From: Acetatifactor sp. | Lineage (GTDB): Bacteria > Bacillota > Clostridia > Lachnospirales > Lachnospiraceae | Assembly: GCA_022511465.1 (NCBI GenBank) | Contig: JAFLRM010000007.1 | Span: 1-64,000 of the forward strand | Direction: 5' to 3' | Length of the DNA: 64,000 bases | Shown here: piece after piece, positions 36,461 to 45,371 of the stretch | Position numbering within the stretch: position 1 is the stretch's first letter | Layout: each line of letters begins with the position of its first letter | Position numbers and translations under genes: made by a program | Notes under the pieces: model-generated | Seen by the model: only the letters and a program-made list of their open reading frames with translations | Told to the model about the DNA's origin: nothing | Databases searched by the model: none

Positions 36461-37485
36461 ATGGCCACGCCCTTCTCTCCTGTTTCACAAGTACCTATCA
36501 AATAGGGAGTCTCGCCCGCAGCCTTGATCGCCTCCACGGTTCTATCCACATCGGCGGGATCTACAGCGAGTACCATTCCAAGTCCCATGTTGTAAGTGTT
36601 GTACATGATCTTCTCTTCAACACCGCCTGTCTTCTGCAAAAGCTTGAAGATAGACGGCACTTCGTAACTGTCCTTCTTCACCACAGCGCGGACATTGTCG
36701 GGCAGCATGCGTGGAATATTCTCATAGAATCCGCCGCCGGTGATATGGCTGCAACCCTTTACCCTGATGCCCGCATCTTTGACGGCCCTCAAAGCCTTTA
36801 CATAAATCTTGGTGGGCGCAAGGAGCGCCTCTCCCAAGGTAGTTCCCAACTCTTCATAGTAGGTGTTCAGACTCTCCTCAGTCATCTCAAACACCTTGCG
36901 CACCAACGAAAAACCGTTGGAATGCACACCGGAGGAAGCGATGCCGATCAGGGCATCACCGGGCTTAATGTCTGCTCCCGTGATCAGATCCTTCTCATCC
37001 ACCACACCTACCGCAAATCCTGCCAGATCATACTCCTCCTCGGGCATCAGCCCTGGGTGCTCCGCAGTCTCTCCGCCGATCAAGGCGGCCCCTGCCTGCT
37101 TACAGCCCTCCGCTACGCCTTTCACGATCGTAGCGATCTTCTCCGGATAATTCTTGCCACACGCTATATAATCCAAGAAAAACAACGGTTCCCCACCGGC
37201 ACAGGCCACATCGTTCACACACATTGCCACACAGTCGATGCCAATGGTGTCATGCTTATCCAACAGGAATGCCAGCTTCAGCTTGGTTCCCACGCCGTCC
37301 GTGCCGGACAGGAGTGTAGGCTTTTCCATCTTCTTGAGGGCGTCCATAGAGAAGGCTCCCGAAAAGCCTCCGATACCACCCAGAACCTCCGGGCGCATGG
37401 TCTCCTTCACATACTTTTTCATCAGCTCCACGGATTGATACCCTGCCTCGATATCCACACCCGCATTTTTATAATCCATTGCCAT
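36454..37485 (-). CDS. purM: Phosphoribosylformylglycinamidine cyclo-ligase
   Basis: PurM closes the imidazole ring, converting FGAM to AIR, step five of purine synthesis. The 343-residue protein begins [27 protein letters not shown], carries [37 protein letters not shown], and [13 protein letters not shown], all typical AIRS motifs. The ribosome site GAGGAGAAGG precedes the ATG. It lies 29 bases after purE and overlaps purN. Confidence 0.97.
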   Translation of the reverse strand: MAMDYKNAGVDIEAGYQSVELMKKYVKETMRPEVLGGIGGFSGAFSMDALKKMEKPTLLSGTDGVGTKLKLAFLLDKHDTIGIDCVAMCVNDVACAGGEPLFFLDYIACGKNYPEKIATIVKGVAEGCKQAGAALIGGETAEHPGLMPEEEYDLAGFAVGVVDEKDLITGADIKPGDALIGIASSGVHSNGFSLVRKVFEMTEESLNTYYEELGTTLGEALLAPTKIYVKALRAVKDAGIRVKGCSHITGGGFYENIPRMLPDNVRAVVKKDSYEVPSIFKLLQKTGGVEEKIMYNTYNMGLGMVLAVDPADVDRTVEAIKAAGETPYLIGTCETGEKGVAIC

Positions 37486-37514
37486 TGTCCTTCTCCTCGC
37501 AGTCTGTCCCCTGT

Positions 37515-38039
37515 TTACTTCTTCTGACTCTCCTGATATGCCTTATAACCGATCTCCTGCAATTTGGCGTCCTTGGCCTCCACCTGATCTTTTAGCTTCT
37601 CACTGTAATCTTTCAATTTCCCAAGGAGCTCAGGATCGGAAGTCGCCAAAATCTTGGCCGCCAGAAGACCTGCGTTGGCTCCGCCGTTAATGGCCACCGT
37701 AGCCACCGGAATGCCGGAGGGCATCTGCACGATGGAATATAGGGAATCACGGCCGCCCAGCGATGTGGTGTGCATAGGAATACCGATCACCGGCATCGGG
37801 AATATCGCCGCACACATACCGGGAAGATGTGCTGCCATGCCGGCTCCCGCAATGATCACCTTAAAGCCTTTATCCTCCGCGCTCTTCGCATACTGAAAGA
37901 ATACGTCAGGCTCTCTGTGCGCGCTGATGATCTTCATCTCATAAGAGATTCCGAGCTCCTCCAAAATATCTGCTGCCTTCGCCATAACGGGCATATCAGA
38001 GTCGCTGCCCATCACAATACCAACCTTAGCTGCTGACAT
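37515..38039 (-). CDS. purE: N5-carboxyaminoimidazole ribonucleotide mutase
   Basis: PurE interconverts carboxylated AIR forms in purine synthesis. The 174-residue protein has [12 protein letters not shown] at the N-terminus, [20 protein letters not shown] and PVIGIPMHT, matching class I PurE. I see no purK in the window; it may lie elsewhere, or PurE may work differently, and a class II assignment cannot be excluded. The ATG at 38039 has AAAGGAGG about six bases upstream; the longer frame lacks a site. It is the first gene of the purEMND operon. Confidence 0.95.
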   Translation of the reverse strand: MSAAKVGIVMGSDSDMPVMAKAADILEELGISYEMKIISAHREPDVFFQYAKSAEDKGFKVIIAGAGMAAHLPGMCAAIFPMPVIGIPMHTTSLGGRDSLYSIVQMPSGIPVATVAINGGANAGLLAAKILATSDPELLGKLKDYSEKLKDQVEAKDAKLQEIGYKAYQESQKK

Positions 38040-38115
38040 GACGTCCTCCTTTTGTACCACCGTCGGGCACAATATATTGTAGTTTTAAATGACATGATAA
38101 CATTATCTATACCCT

Positions 38116-38144
38116 AGTTTACCAAAATTAGAGTGTTGTTACAA
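38116..38144 (-). promoter_or_regulatory. purEMND promoter
   Basis: On the minus strand TTGTAA and TAAACT are separated by 17 bases, about 75 bases before the purE start. I see no purine riboswitch core in the leader and no clear PurR box. Confidence 0.6.
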
Positions 38145-38172
38145 TATTTATCTGTGAAATTATTTTAATTTT

Positions 38173-40287
38173 TTATAAATTTCTTATTTCCTCCATAGGA
38201 TCGTTCAGTTCCTCCGTGCCGGGAAGCACGAAACGACCATTCCGGATGATAGGGATCACCTCGCCATCCTGCCGCACCGCGTTCAGCTCCCCCAGTTCGT
38301 CGTAGGGGATAGTGATGTCCGTATGACAGTTAAAATAAGCTTTCGCCGGTTTTTCGGTGCGCAGACGGGATATTTCATTATCTTTCGCCACGATCTCCTT
38401 ACCGTCAGGGTTGCACACCCTGACCTCCTCCGCATGGGAGTAACAGGTGTCCCCCACCGCAAAGTGCGGTCCCATCTTCTCCGCTATCAAAATAGGAAGC
38501 TTATCCTCTACGCCGTACTTTTTCGCTGCCACGTAGGCGGTGGTGTTGGTTCCGATGGCAAACTCTCCCATGGGAAGCGTCTCATGTCGGAACAGGACAT
38601 TCTCATAGACAAAAGCCCTGTTCTCCTCCTCCCGCTCAAAGTTGCCGCAGTCATAATCACAGATCTTGCCATCCGCAAACGTAAGCTCCAAATCTTTGTA
38701 CTCCAGACCGTTCAGGTACACACGGCTCACATGGAGTACTCCCTCCGTACCGGACAGCACAGGCGAAGTGAAAACTTCCCCCACAGGGATATTCACATCC
38801 GCCACACAGTTTTCAAAGATGGTTTCACGCTCCGGATCTCCAAGCCGGTAAAGCTTCACTGTAAGATTCGTCCGATTGCCATCTTTTCCTTTGATCTCGC
38901 AAAATTCCGCCGTGTCCAGCGCGTCGATCAAAGTCTGTTGTATCCGCTGATAAAGACTGTAATCCAATGTATTAATGCGGATCACTTCACTGAAAAATTC
39001 TCTGTACCTTTCCGGATCATCCGGAAATATTTCCGGCACGGGGAACGCAATAATGGTAAAGCTACGCTCCTCCTCAATAATATAATTTCTCTGCTGCTCT
39101 CCCGCCTGGCTCCGGTACTCCACCCACAAACGGTTCTGCTCCTTGGTAAGCGACAGACTCTGGGGTTTGTTCACCGGAGAAAAGTTCCTCTCCCCAAAGG
39201 TCTCCACTACCGCCGGACCGGCGTATCCTCTGGCCTGTTCTTTATATTTTTCAAAGGCAGTCCGCGTCACCTCCAGCTTGCGGTTCACATAATTTTTATC
39301 CAGAAAGAGGGCCCTGTCATCCTTGTGGTCAAACTCATACTGCCTGTTGGGAGTGCCTCCGTAATAGCCGTTCTTAAAGAGAGAGGGATTATAGAGAATA
39401 CTGGCTGCCGCCCGATGCACCGTGGGCTTCAACCCCATCTTTTCAAAGTTCTCAATGGCACGCCGCATCATGCGCTCAAATCCCAGCTGATAGCGGAGCT
39501 CTACCGTCTGCTTCCCTGAAAGATCCTTGCCTCCCACCACAAAGCCAATGCGATACCCTTCCGTGTAGGTATCCGCCATGGTGTTCAAGGTTTCCTCTGG
39601 CAGATCGGCCAGAAAACGCGCCGTCTGAAGTTCATTGTCCCCCACATATTCTCCGTAGGCATAGAGGTAGCGCATATCTGTCAGGTCACTGCCCATTATG
39701 ATGTTCACCGCAAAATTTTCCTTAGACACCACCAGATCCCGAACGAGTCGCTCTGCCGAGGCGTCCGCGTAATCATTTACAAACCAGTACATAATCTGCC
39801 GGATATCCTCCATGGCGGGAAGCCTCTTTTCCTCCTCCCATTGGTATACGAACGCGGAATACACCTCAACAAAAAGTTCACCGCGGATCACCAGTTCTTC
39901 CAGCCGCCCCTCATGGACAAAGCCAATGAGGCTTCGCAGTTCCACATAGAGAAAAGACAACATGGCGCCAAACTCTTCTCCCAGCCGCTCCACCGCATAG
40001 GCAGGATTGGCATAGCTTCTGTCGTAATTATCAGGCAAAATATCCTCATACAGACCGCGATTGCGCTCCTTTAGTTCCGCAAGAGGTGCTTTCTCCATCC
40101 CTCCATCCGTCACAAACCGATATGTTTTGTCCATCTGCATCAAAAAAAAGGCCGTCTTTGCGAAATACTCCTCAAACGCCGGCACTCCAAAATGTTCCAA
40201 TGTAATTTGACTAATTCGGTCAAAGCAGAGCCGCCATCTCTCATCCAACAGCTCCTCTGTCGTAAAAGTATCCTTTTGATTGCTCAA
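38173..40287 (-). CDS. M29-type aminopeptidase with a long N-terminal extension
   Basis: The C-terminal half matches M29 metallo-aminopeptidases: the metal-site motifs VNIPVGEVFTSP, a following FAIGTN segment, KMGPHFAVG and NCHTDITIPYDE carry the expected Glu, His and Asp ligands. M29 enzymes are usually about 410 residues, but this protein has 704. The first 300 residues contain no domain I recognise and look helical. I recall similar 700-residue proteins in Lachnospiraceae, so the extension is probably not an artefact. The start is a TTG after AGGAAAGAAGA; the next Met is at residue 50. It lies between purE and a small membrane protein gene, on the same strand as both. Confidence 0.8.
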   Translation of the reverse strand: MSNQKDTFTTEELLDERWRLCFDRISQITLEHFGVPAFEEYFAKTAFFLMQMDKTYRFVTDGGMEKAPLAELKERNRGLYEDILPDNYDRSYANPAYAVERLGEEFGAMLSFLYVELRSLIGFVHEGRLEELVIRGELFVEVYSAFVYQWEEEKRLPAMEDIRQIMYWFVNDYADASAERLVRDLVVSKENFAVNIIMGSDLTDMRYLYAYGEYVGDNELQTARFLADLPEETLNTMADTYTEGYRIGFVVGGKDLSGKQTVELRYQLGFERMMRRAIENFEKMGLKPTVHRAAASILYNPSLFKNGYYGGTPNRQYEFDHKDDRALFLDKNYVNRKLEVTRTAFEKYKEQARGYAGPAVVETFGERNFSPVNKPQSLSLTKEQNRLWVEYRSQAGEQQRNYIIEEERSFTIIAFPVPEIFPDDPERYREFFSEVIRINTLDYSLYQRIQQTLIDALDTAEFCEIKGKDGNRTNLTVKLYRLGDPERETIFENCVADVNIPVGEVFTSPVLSGTEGVLHVSRVYLNGLEYKDLELTFADGKICDYDCGNFEREEENRAFVYENVLFRHETLPMGEFAIGTNTTAYVAAKKYGVEDKLPILIAEKMGPHFAVGDTCYSHAEEVRVCNPDGKEIVAKDNEISRLRTEKPAKAYFNCHTDITIPYDELGELNAVRQDGEVIPIIRNGRFVLPGTEELNDPMEEIRNL

Positions 40288-40355
40288 TCTTCTTTCCTGC
40301 CTTTCCTTATAACATTGATAATCCTGACAAGACAGCAGTGTTCATCGCGTTTATT

Positions 40356-40670
40356 CTACATATATGTTGCCAGATAAATGATCAGGACCAGCACACTCAG
40401 CGAGATCAAATTCAGGAGAATGCCAAGCCAGGGGAACAGCCGGTAATACTCCCTGTCTCTGGCCGTCACAACTCCAAGGACCAGACCGATCAACGAGAAG
40501 ATCACCGCCAAAAAACCTGTCATGCCATAGCCGGCAGGGATATCTCCTCCGCTTTGATAACTCAAATAGATCACGGCTGTCAGGGACGCATTACTTAGTA
40601 TTCCCAAAATTGTGGACATCACTGCACGATTGGAATGTCTTTTGTTGGTGTATATATATTTCTTCTTCAT
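40356..40670 (-). CDS. DUF6142-like membrane protein
   Basis: A 104-residue protein with three hydrophobic segments (MSTILGILSNASLTAVIYLSY, YGMTGFLAVIFSLIGLVLGVVTA, LFPWLGILLNLISLSVLVLIIYLA). The N-terminal MKKKYIYTNKRHSNRAVMS resembles the DUF6142 family as I remember it; its role is unknown. The ATG at 40670 was chosen because AAAGG precedes it by about ten bases; an earlier start would add nine residues without a ribosome site. It ends about 70 bases before the aminopeptidase gene. Confidence 0.75.
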   Translation of the reverse strand: MKKKYIYTNKRHSNRAVMSTILGILSNASLTAVIYLSYQSGGDIPAGYGMTGFLAVIFSLIGLVLGVVTARDREYYRLFPWLGILLNLISLSVLVLIIYLATYM

Positions 40671-40748
40671 ATTTTTATAACCTTTCCACGAAAACACCAG
40701 CTAAAAAGGCACTCCCCCGGGGGAAATGCCCTCATAAATCGCTATTCA

Positions 40749-40901
40749 TCAAAATAAAAGCTTCGTCTTGCCGGCCAAAAGCCTTGCTCCGCCGATGATC
40801 AGCAACACGCCCGTAGCCAATCCGACAGTCAGCGTGATCACCCCCAACGCAATATTCATGGCACCTGCACCTCTCATAGTCTTGTACACCTTTTCTTCCA
40901 T
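40749..40901 (-). CDS. Small membrane protein of 50 residues
   Basis: A short frame with a GGGAGG ribosome site about ten bases before ATG encodes a 50-residue protein. A charged N-terminus (MEEKVYKTMRGAG) is followed by one long hydrophobic segment (NIALGVITLTVGLATGVLLI) and a basic tail (ARLLAGKTKLLF). I have the impression that close relatives are common in Lachnospiraceae, which would make this a real gene of unknown function. It lies between pyrE and the DUF6142-like gene, on the same strand. Confidence 0.65.
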   Translation of the reverse strand: MEEKVYKTMRGAGAMNIALGVITLTVGLATGVLLIIGGARLLAGKTKLLF

Positions 40902-40954
40902 ATCGATCAATCCTCCCGCCTTTTTTTCAACTAGTGCGTGACATATGCTCTTGT

Positions 40955-41629
40955 CTACGCGCCATAAGTCTCATAGTACTGGTCAATGGCTGCCTTTAAG
41001 GTGTCATCAATGTACACCTGTCCTTTGTAGGGTCTGTTATAGAGATGTTCCGTCACCTCCGCCATGGTCACGATGGCATTTGCTTCAAAGCCGTATTTCT
41101 CCTTGATCTCCTGAAGAGCACTGACCTTGCCGTCAAGCCCCTTCTCCATGCGGTTTAAGGAGACCATCAGCCCCTTGATCTCCACCTTTGCCTGTGCGGT
41201 CAAAATAGGAAAAGTCTCCTCGATAGATTTCCCGGAGGTGGTCACATCCTCAATGATCACCACCCTGTCTCCGTCTCTCAGATCGCTTCCCAAGAGAATC
41301 CCCACATCTCCATGGTCCTTGACTTCCTTGCGGTTGGAACAATAGCGGATCTCTTTACCGTAAAGCTCACTGTAAGCGATGGTCGTCGCTACACTTAAAG
41401 GAATGCCCTTGTAGGCCGGGCCAAACAGCACGTCGAAATCGTCTCCGTAATTGTCATGGATCGCTTTCGCGTAATATTCACCGAGCTTTTTAAGCTGGGC
41501 TCCTGTCACATAGGCCCCCGCATTCATAAAGAAGGGGGACTTGCGCCCGCTCTTTAGGGTAAATTCACCAAACTTGAGGACATTGCTGTCCACCATAAAC
41601 TCGATAAATTCTTTTTTATATGCTTCCAT
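40955..41629 (-). CDS. pyrE: Orotate phosphoribosyltransferase
   Basis: PyrE joins orotate to PRPP to give OMP, step five of pyrimidine synthesis. The 224-residue protein has the substrate motif FTLKSGRKSPFFMNAG, FGPAYKGIPL and the PRPP signature VVIIEDVTTSGKS. The flexible loop RKEVKDHGDVG carries the catalytic Lys and following residues. It is 50 bases upstream of the small membrane protein gene and has its own promoter. pyrF is about 9 kb away. Confidence 0.96.
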   Translation of the reverse strand: MEAYKKEFIEFMVDSNVLKFGEFTLKSGRKSPFFMNAGAYVTGAQLKKLGEYYAKAIHDNYGDDFDVLFGPAYKGIPLSVATTIAYSELYGKEIRYCSNRKEVKDHGDVGILLGSDLRDGDRVVIIEDVTTSGKSIEETFPILTAQAKVEIKGLMVSLNRMEKGLDGKVSALQEIKEKYGFEANAIVTMAEVTEHLYNRPYKGQVYIDDTLKAAIDQYYETYGA

Positions 41630-41710
41630 TCTATCTTAAAACCTCCAGTTTTCTCCTTTAGAGATCACCGTATATATCTGCCTTGCAGCGTGATCATAAA
41701 TATTTCTTTC

Positions 41711-41739
41711 ATACTATCATAAATTTTTTAAACATTCAA
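41711..41739 (-). promoter_or_regulatory. pyrE promoter
   Basis: On the minus strand TTGAAT and TAGTAT are separated by 17 bases, leaving a leader of about 75 bases before pyrE. Confidence 0.6.
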
Positions 41740-41745
41740 TCAGTT

Positions 41746-41793
41746 TTTCGCTCCAAACATTCTTGGAAGTTTCGCTCCAAACATTCTTGGAAG
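41746..41793. repeat. Two perfect tandem copies of a 24-bp unit
   Basis: The unit TTTCGCTCCAAACATTCTTGG-AAG occurs twice in direct succession. It lies in the 359-base gene-free stretch 41630-41988, which otherwise holds the pyrE promoter (41711-41739) and the Sel1-protein promoter (41888-41916). Between the repeats and 41888 I see nothing definable. Confidence 0.9.
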
Positions 41794-41887
41794 ATTTATA
41801 TGTTGATGGCCTGGAAGAAGGATATTGGAGAGTACTATAATATTTCAAAAATAATACGATAAAAACGATATCGCGCGGTTTTTGCTG

Positions 41888-41916
41888 TTTACCGGGCAAG
41901 ACAATATTGGTATAAT
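41888..41916 (+). promoter_or_regulatory. Promoter of the Sel1-repeat gene
   Basis: TTTACC and a perfect TATAAT are separated by 17 bases, about 70 bases before the ATG. Confidence 0.7.
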
Positions 41917-41988
41917 ACAACGTGTACTGTATTTGCCGTGCAGTTCGGAGTAAAAGACTGCACTCATTTTAGAAAGGAGATATCAAAT

Positions 41989-43233
41989 ATGGAATCTTAT
42001 TTCAATCCTATTGTAGATAAAGCTATCGAAGATATTTATTACTGCTATGACAACCAGCGGGCTGCTCAGGCCGCCAAATCCCTGAGCGAGGCGGTCGATG
42101 CCGGTGACGGTGATGCTGCCTACCTTCTCTCCCGGTGCTATTCCGGTCCCGAATACAGTTGGAAGTACCATTGCTTTGAATTTGGGGAAGACGATGCCAA
42201 GGTAGAACAGCTCATTCGCCAGAGCGTCATGCAGGGCAGCGCCATGGGCGTCTTGGGCTCTATGCGGGTGGGAATGCTGACCCCCGAGTTGGAAGCCGCC
42301 ATGCCTTTCCCCTCCCTAAAGGCTGCTTGGGACATTGTATATGAGAAGGCCCAGGCCGGATGCGCTTTTGCCCAGAATATGATCGGCAACACCTACTTCT
42401 GGGGGGACATCTTCCGCATTGAAAAGCAGGACCTGGACAGCCTCTCCCGGGAGGAGCTGATCGTACGTCTGCGCGAGAGCATGCTTGCCTGTGTTCCTTG
42501 GTTCGAACGAGCCATCAAGGGCGGCATGGGTTTTTCCGCCCGCAACTTATTCAATCTTTATCTGGAGGGAGAAAAGAATCTGATCGACCCTGAGCCCAGT
42601 AAGGCCTGGATCTTGGCCAAACAGTGCGCCGAACTGGGGCATCCTGACTGGCAGCTGAAATGGGGCCGCCACCTTCAGGAGAGCGATCAGGAAAAAGAGG
42701 GGTTGGATTGGTGCCTCCGCGCCGCCAACCAAGGGCAGCTGGATGCCTGGTTCTACGTGGGGCGCCCCTATCAGGACGGAAAGGTGGTTCCCAAAGACGC
42801 TCCCTATGCATTGTCTTGCTATGAAAAAGGCATGGAAGACCCCAATCAGATAGGCTGCCTCAATCGGGCAGCGCAGCTGCTCTTCTTGGGACAGGATGGT
42901 GTCACTCAAGATTACGCCAGAGCTGTCCGACTGCTTGAGGAGGCACACGCTCTGCACAACGACTGGGGCAACGACATGCTGGGGATCTGTTACCTTTTCG
43001 GCTATGGCTGCCAGAAGGATCCCGTCAGAGCACGATCCCTTTTCGAGGAAGTAAAATGGTCCACCGATCTGCTCAACTACGGTCTCGGCCTTATCTACGC
43101 CGACGGTCTTGGGGTACCTGAAGACATTAAGAAGGGAGTAGCATATCTTCAGAAAGCTCAAAACTACCGCCCTGCTCAGGAGGCACTTTCAAGATTTAAG
43201 AAGACCCTCTTCGGCAAATGGGTGCGGCGATAG
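41989..43233 (+). CDS. Sel1-like repeat (SLR) protein
   Basis: A 414-residue soluble protein with no signal peptide. The C-terminal half has recognisable Sel1 repeats of about 36 residues: YQDGKVVPKDAPYALSCYEKGM, DGVTQDYARAVRLLEEAHALHNDWGN, YLFGYGCQKDPVRARSLFEEV and YADGLGVPEDIKKGVAYLQKA. The N-terminal part (YLLSRCYSGPEY, NMIGNTYFWGD) looks like more degenerate copies. Such proteins are protein-binding scaffolds; the partner is unknown. The ATG at 41989 has AAAGGAGA 8 bases upstream; a longer frame upstream lacks a site. It is a single-gene unit between its own promoter and the terminator at 43266-43305. Confidence 0.85.
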   Translation: MESYFNPIVDKAIEDIYYCYDNQRAAQAAKSLSEAVDAGDGDAAYLLSRCYSGPEYSWKYHCFEFGEDDAKVEQLIRQSVMQGSAMGVLGSMRVGMLTPELEAAMPFPSLKAAWDIVYEKAQAGCAFAQNMIGNTYFWGDIFRIEKQDLDSLSREELIVRLRESMLACVPWFERAIKGGMGFSARNLFNLYLEGEKNLIDPEPSKAWILAKQCAELGHPDWQLKWGRHLQESDQEKEGLDWCLRAANQGQLDAWFYVGRPYQDGKVVPKDAPYALSCYEKGMEDPNQIGCLNRAAQLLFLGQDGVTQDYARAVRLLEEAHALHNDWGNDMLGICYLFGYGCQKDPVRARSLFEEVKWSTDLLNYGLGLIYADGLGVPEDIKKGVAYLQKAQNYRPAQEALSRFKKTLFGKWVRR

Positions 43234-43265
43234 GAAAAGCGGAAATGGAAATGGGTATAGTGAAT

Positions 43266-43305
43266 TGTAAAAATAAAGAAGGTCATCGTCCCTGATGACC
43301 TTCTT
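43266..43305. terminator. Bidirectional terminator between convergent genes
   Basis: AAGAAGGTCATC pairs perfectly with GATGACCTTCTT around a six-base loop. The plus strand follows with AATAATTT and the minus strand with TATTTTTAC. The minus-strand stop codon of the polyprenyl synthase gene (43304-43306) overlaps the base of the stem, so that hairpin starts inside the coding end. Confidence 0.85.
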
Positions 43306-44302
43306 AATAATTTGACGCATTTGAAACATAGGCGTGCGCACTTGTCCGGATCTTATCAACTAATTCGAGGAGTTTCCTTTTGGGATCAGAATCACGAAAC
43401 GGTGACAAGGCACTTTTTGCCTCCTCCGAATATCGGTCGATCAGAGATAGTGTATATTGGCAGCCTCCTGTGAGCTTGATCAACTCTGCAATTCGGGAAT
43501 CCATCTCTTTCCCATGCATTCCATCCCGTATTTCCAGGGCAATCTCCTTTAACTCTGCGCCACACTCCGGATCCGCGAATGTATGTATCGCAGGAAGTGT
43601 GTAATATCCTGACCAGAAATCATTGTGGATTGTCTTTTGGGAAAGTTCACTGGTCGATACAAAATCCATCAGATCATCTCTGAGCTGGAATATCAAACCG
43701 AGCTTTTCTGCAAATATATCTACGGCTTTCTGCTCGTCTTCATTACATTTCCCCTCACAGGCACCTGCTCCACAGGCTATGGCAAACATTGCAGAGGTTT
43801 TGCCGATGATATTATCGATATATCGCTCTTCCGTAATGTCGACATTGTAACGGTTATCGAATTGTCCAACTTCTCCGTTACACATGACCTCCAGCTTTGC
43901 AAACATGGTTCGATACCACGGTTTATTCATAAGGCCGGTTCGCCCGATGGTAGAAAATATCATAAAGTCTCCGGCATATACCGCCATTTCAGGACCAAAC
44001 TTTTTGTGAACGGATAAGCTTCCCCTGCGCATATCGGCATCATCTATGATATCATCGTGGATCAGTGATGCCGTGTGGCATATTTCAATGACCGCAGCCG
44101 TCTCTGTAGCATCAACCTTTTTGCCCTTCAGCTTAGAACACAACAACGTCAATATCGGTCGGATCTGCTTTCCCCTTGCCTCCAAGACCCAATCCATCAT
44201 TTTCTGCATGGATGGGCTATCAGATCTGCACAAACGCTCTATATGGGTATTTACTTTTTTCATCTCTGCTTCGAGCTCTGGTATTTCCCGTATATCAAAC
44301 AT
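43304..44302 (-). CDS. Polyprenyl diphosphate synthase (trans-isoprenyl type)
   Basis: This enzyme extends allylic diphosphates with isopentenyl diphosphate, probably for quinone or longer carriers. The 332-residue protein has both aspartate motifs: first DDIIDDADMRRG (DDxxD) preceded by SLIHDD, and second QLRDDLMDF. The chain length of the product is not readable; two residues before the first motif decide it and they are small here (I, H), which suggests medium to long. The ATG at 44302 has GGAGG only four to five bases upstream. A longer frame of 30 extra residues lacks a ribosome site. It has a strong promoter of its own and shares no operon. Confidence 0.88.
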   Translation of the reverse strand: MFDIREIPELEAEMKKVNTHIERLCRSDSPSMQKMMDWVLEARGKQIRPILTLLCSKLKGKKVDATETAAVIEICHTASLIHDDIIDDADMRRGSLSVHKKFGPEMAVYAGDFMIFSTIGRTGLMNKPWYRTMFAKLEVMCNGEVGQFDNRYNVDITEERYIDNIIGKTSAMFAIACGAGACEGKCNEDEQKAVDIFAEKLGLIFQLRDDLMDFVSTSELSQKTIHNDFWSGYYTLPAIHTFADPECGAELKEIALEIRDGMHGKEMDSRIAELIKLTGGCQYTLSLIDRYSEEAKSALSPFRDSDPKRKLLELVDKIRTSAHAYVSNASNY

Positions 44303-44353
44303 GTTTCCTCCACAGCCCATTATATAAGGCGCTAAATTTGTCGAAACAAATCT

Positions 44354-44382
44354 ATTATATCTGCCGCCACGTATTTTGTCAA
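44354..44382 (-). promoter_or_regulatory. Promoter of the polyprenyl synthase gene
   Basis: On the minus strand perfect TTGACA and perfect TATAAT are separated by 17 bases, 52 bases before the ATG. This is one of the strongest promoters in the window. Confidence 0.8.
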
Positions 44383-44427
44383 GAAACTGCAAAGTTCGAC
44401 CGGAGGAAATAGAGTCTTTATTATATC

Positions 44428-44456
44428 TTGTGTTATATTTTTGTTATAATTATAAT
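44428..44456 (+). promoter_or_regulatory. Promoter of the amidohydrolase gene
   Basis: TTGTGT and a perfect TATAAT are separated by 17 bases, about 40 bases before the ATG at 44497. Confidence 0.65.
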
Positions 44457-44496
44457 ATTAAGGGGTATCTTTTTGAATTATAGAAAGGAACATTTT

Positions 44497-45360
44497 ATGA
44501 TCATAGATTTTCATACACATACATTTCCGGAACAGATCGTAAAGAGAGCAATCGCAAAACTCTCCGAAAGTGCACACATTAAGAACTACCTAGACGGAAC
44601 TTTGGCTTCCCTTCAAGCCTCCATGAAGGAGGCGGGCATCGACTGTGCGGTACTGCTGCCTGTGGTCACCAATCCCTCACATCAGGAAGAGATCAACCGA
44701 TCGGCACTCCAAACGAATGAACACTTTTCGGAGACCGGTGTCCTGTCTTTTGGAGGTATTCATCCCGACAGTGAAAACTATCGGGAAATCATAAAGAATC
44801 TTGCCGCCCACGGAGTGCGGGGCATCAAACTTCACCCCGTTTTTCAGCAGACGTATTTTGACGACATCCGCTATCTGCGGATCATGGAGTGCGCCTGCGA
44901 GAACGATCTTATCATTTTGACCCATGCAGGGCTGGATGCCAGCTTTCCGGATCAGACCTTTGTGACACCGGAGCGCATCCGCACGGCCTTAGAACAGATC
45001 AAGCCCCGGAAGCTTGTGCTGGCGCACATGGGCGGTTGGGGCTGCTGGGATGATGCAGAGGAACTCCTCGCCGAATATGACGTTTGGTTGGACACCGCCT
45101 TCACGCTGCCACCTCTGCGCGATGGCACCGGGCAGACTACGGACGGTCCGTACAAACCTCTGGAACGCGAACAGTTCCTACGAATGGTTAGATCGATCGG
45201 GGCAGATCGCGTTTTATTCGGCAGCGACAGCCCTTGGACAGATCTGACAGAATCTTTGACCCTCATCCGTGAGAGTGGTCTTACACCGTCGGAAGTTCAA
45301 GCTGTTCTAGGAGATAATGCGGCCGGTCTGCTGGGTATTTCCGCAACAGACCGGCGTTAA
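44497..45360 (+). CDS. Amidohydrolase-family metal-dependent hydrolase
   Basis: A 287-residue TIM-barrel hydrolase of the amidohydrolase (PF04909-like) group. The metal site starts with DFHTHTFPE (two histidines near residue 6-8), continues with GIKLHPVFQQ and THAGLD, then LAHMGGWGCW, and ends with the aspartate in LFGSDSPW. The substrate is unknown; members decarboxylate or hydrolyse small aromatic or ring compounds. The ATG at 44497 has AAAGGA 8 bases upstream. It is monocistronic with its own promoter and ends 11 bases before the iorB stop on the other strand. Confidence 0.85.
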   Translation: MIIDFHTHTFPEQIVKRAIAKLSESAHIKNYLDGTLASLQASMKEAGIDCAVLLPVVTNPSHQEEINRSALQTNEHFSETGVLSFGGIHPDSENYREIIKNLAAHGVRGIKLHPVFQQTYFDDIRYLRIMECACENDLIILTHAGLDASFPDQTFVTPERIRTALEQIKPRKLVLAHMGGWGCWDDAEELLAEYDVWLDTAFTLPPLRDGTGQTTDGPYKPLEREQFLRMVRSIGADRVLFGSDSPWTDLTESLTLIRESGLTPSEVQAVLGDNAAGLLGISATDRR

Positions 45361-45371
45361 TTTCCTTCCCT

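Noticed and set aside
41717..41920. Minus-strand reading frame of 67 codons over the 24-bp repeats
   Set aside because: It begins with a non-ATG codon without a ribosome site, its middle is just the translated repeat, and it spans the promoters of both flanking genes.
41630..41988. CRISPR-like array from the tandem repeats
   Set aside because: The two 24-base units touch each other with no spacer and there are only two; no cas gene is near.
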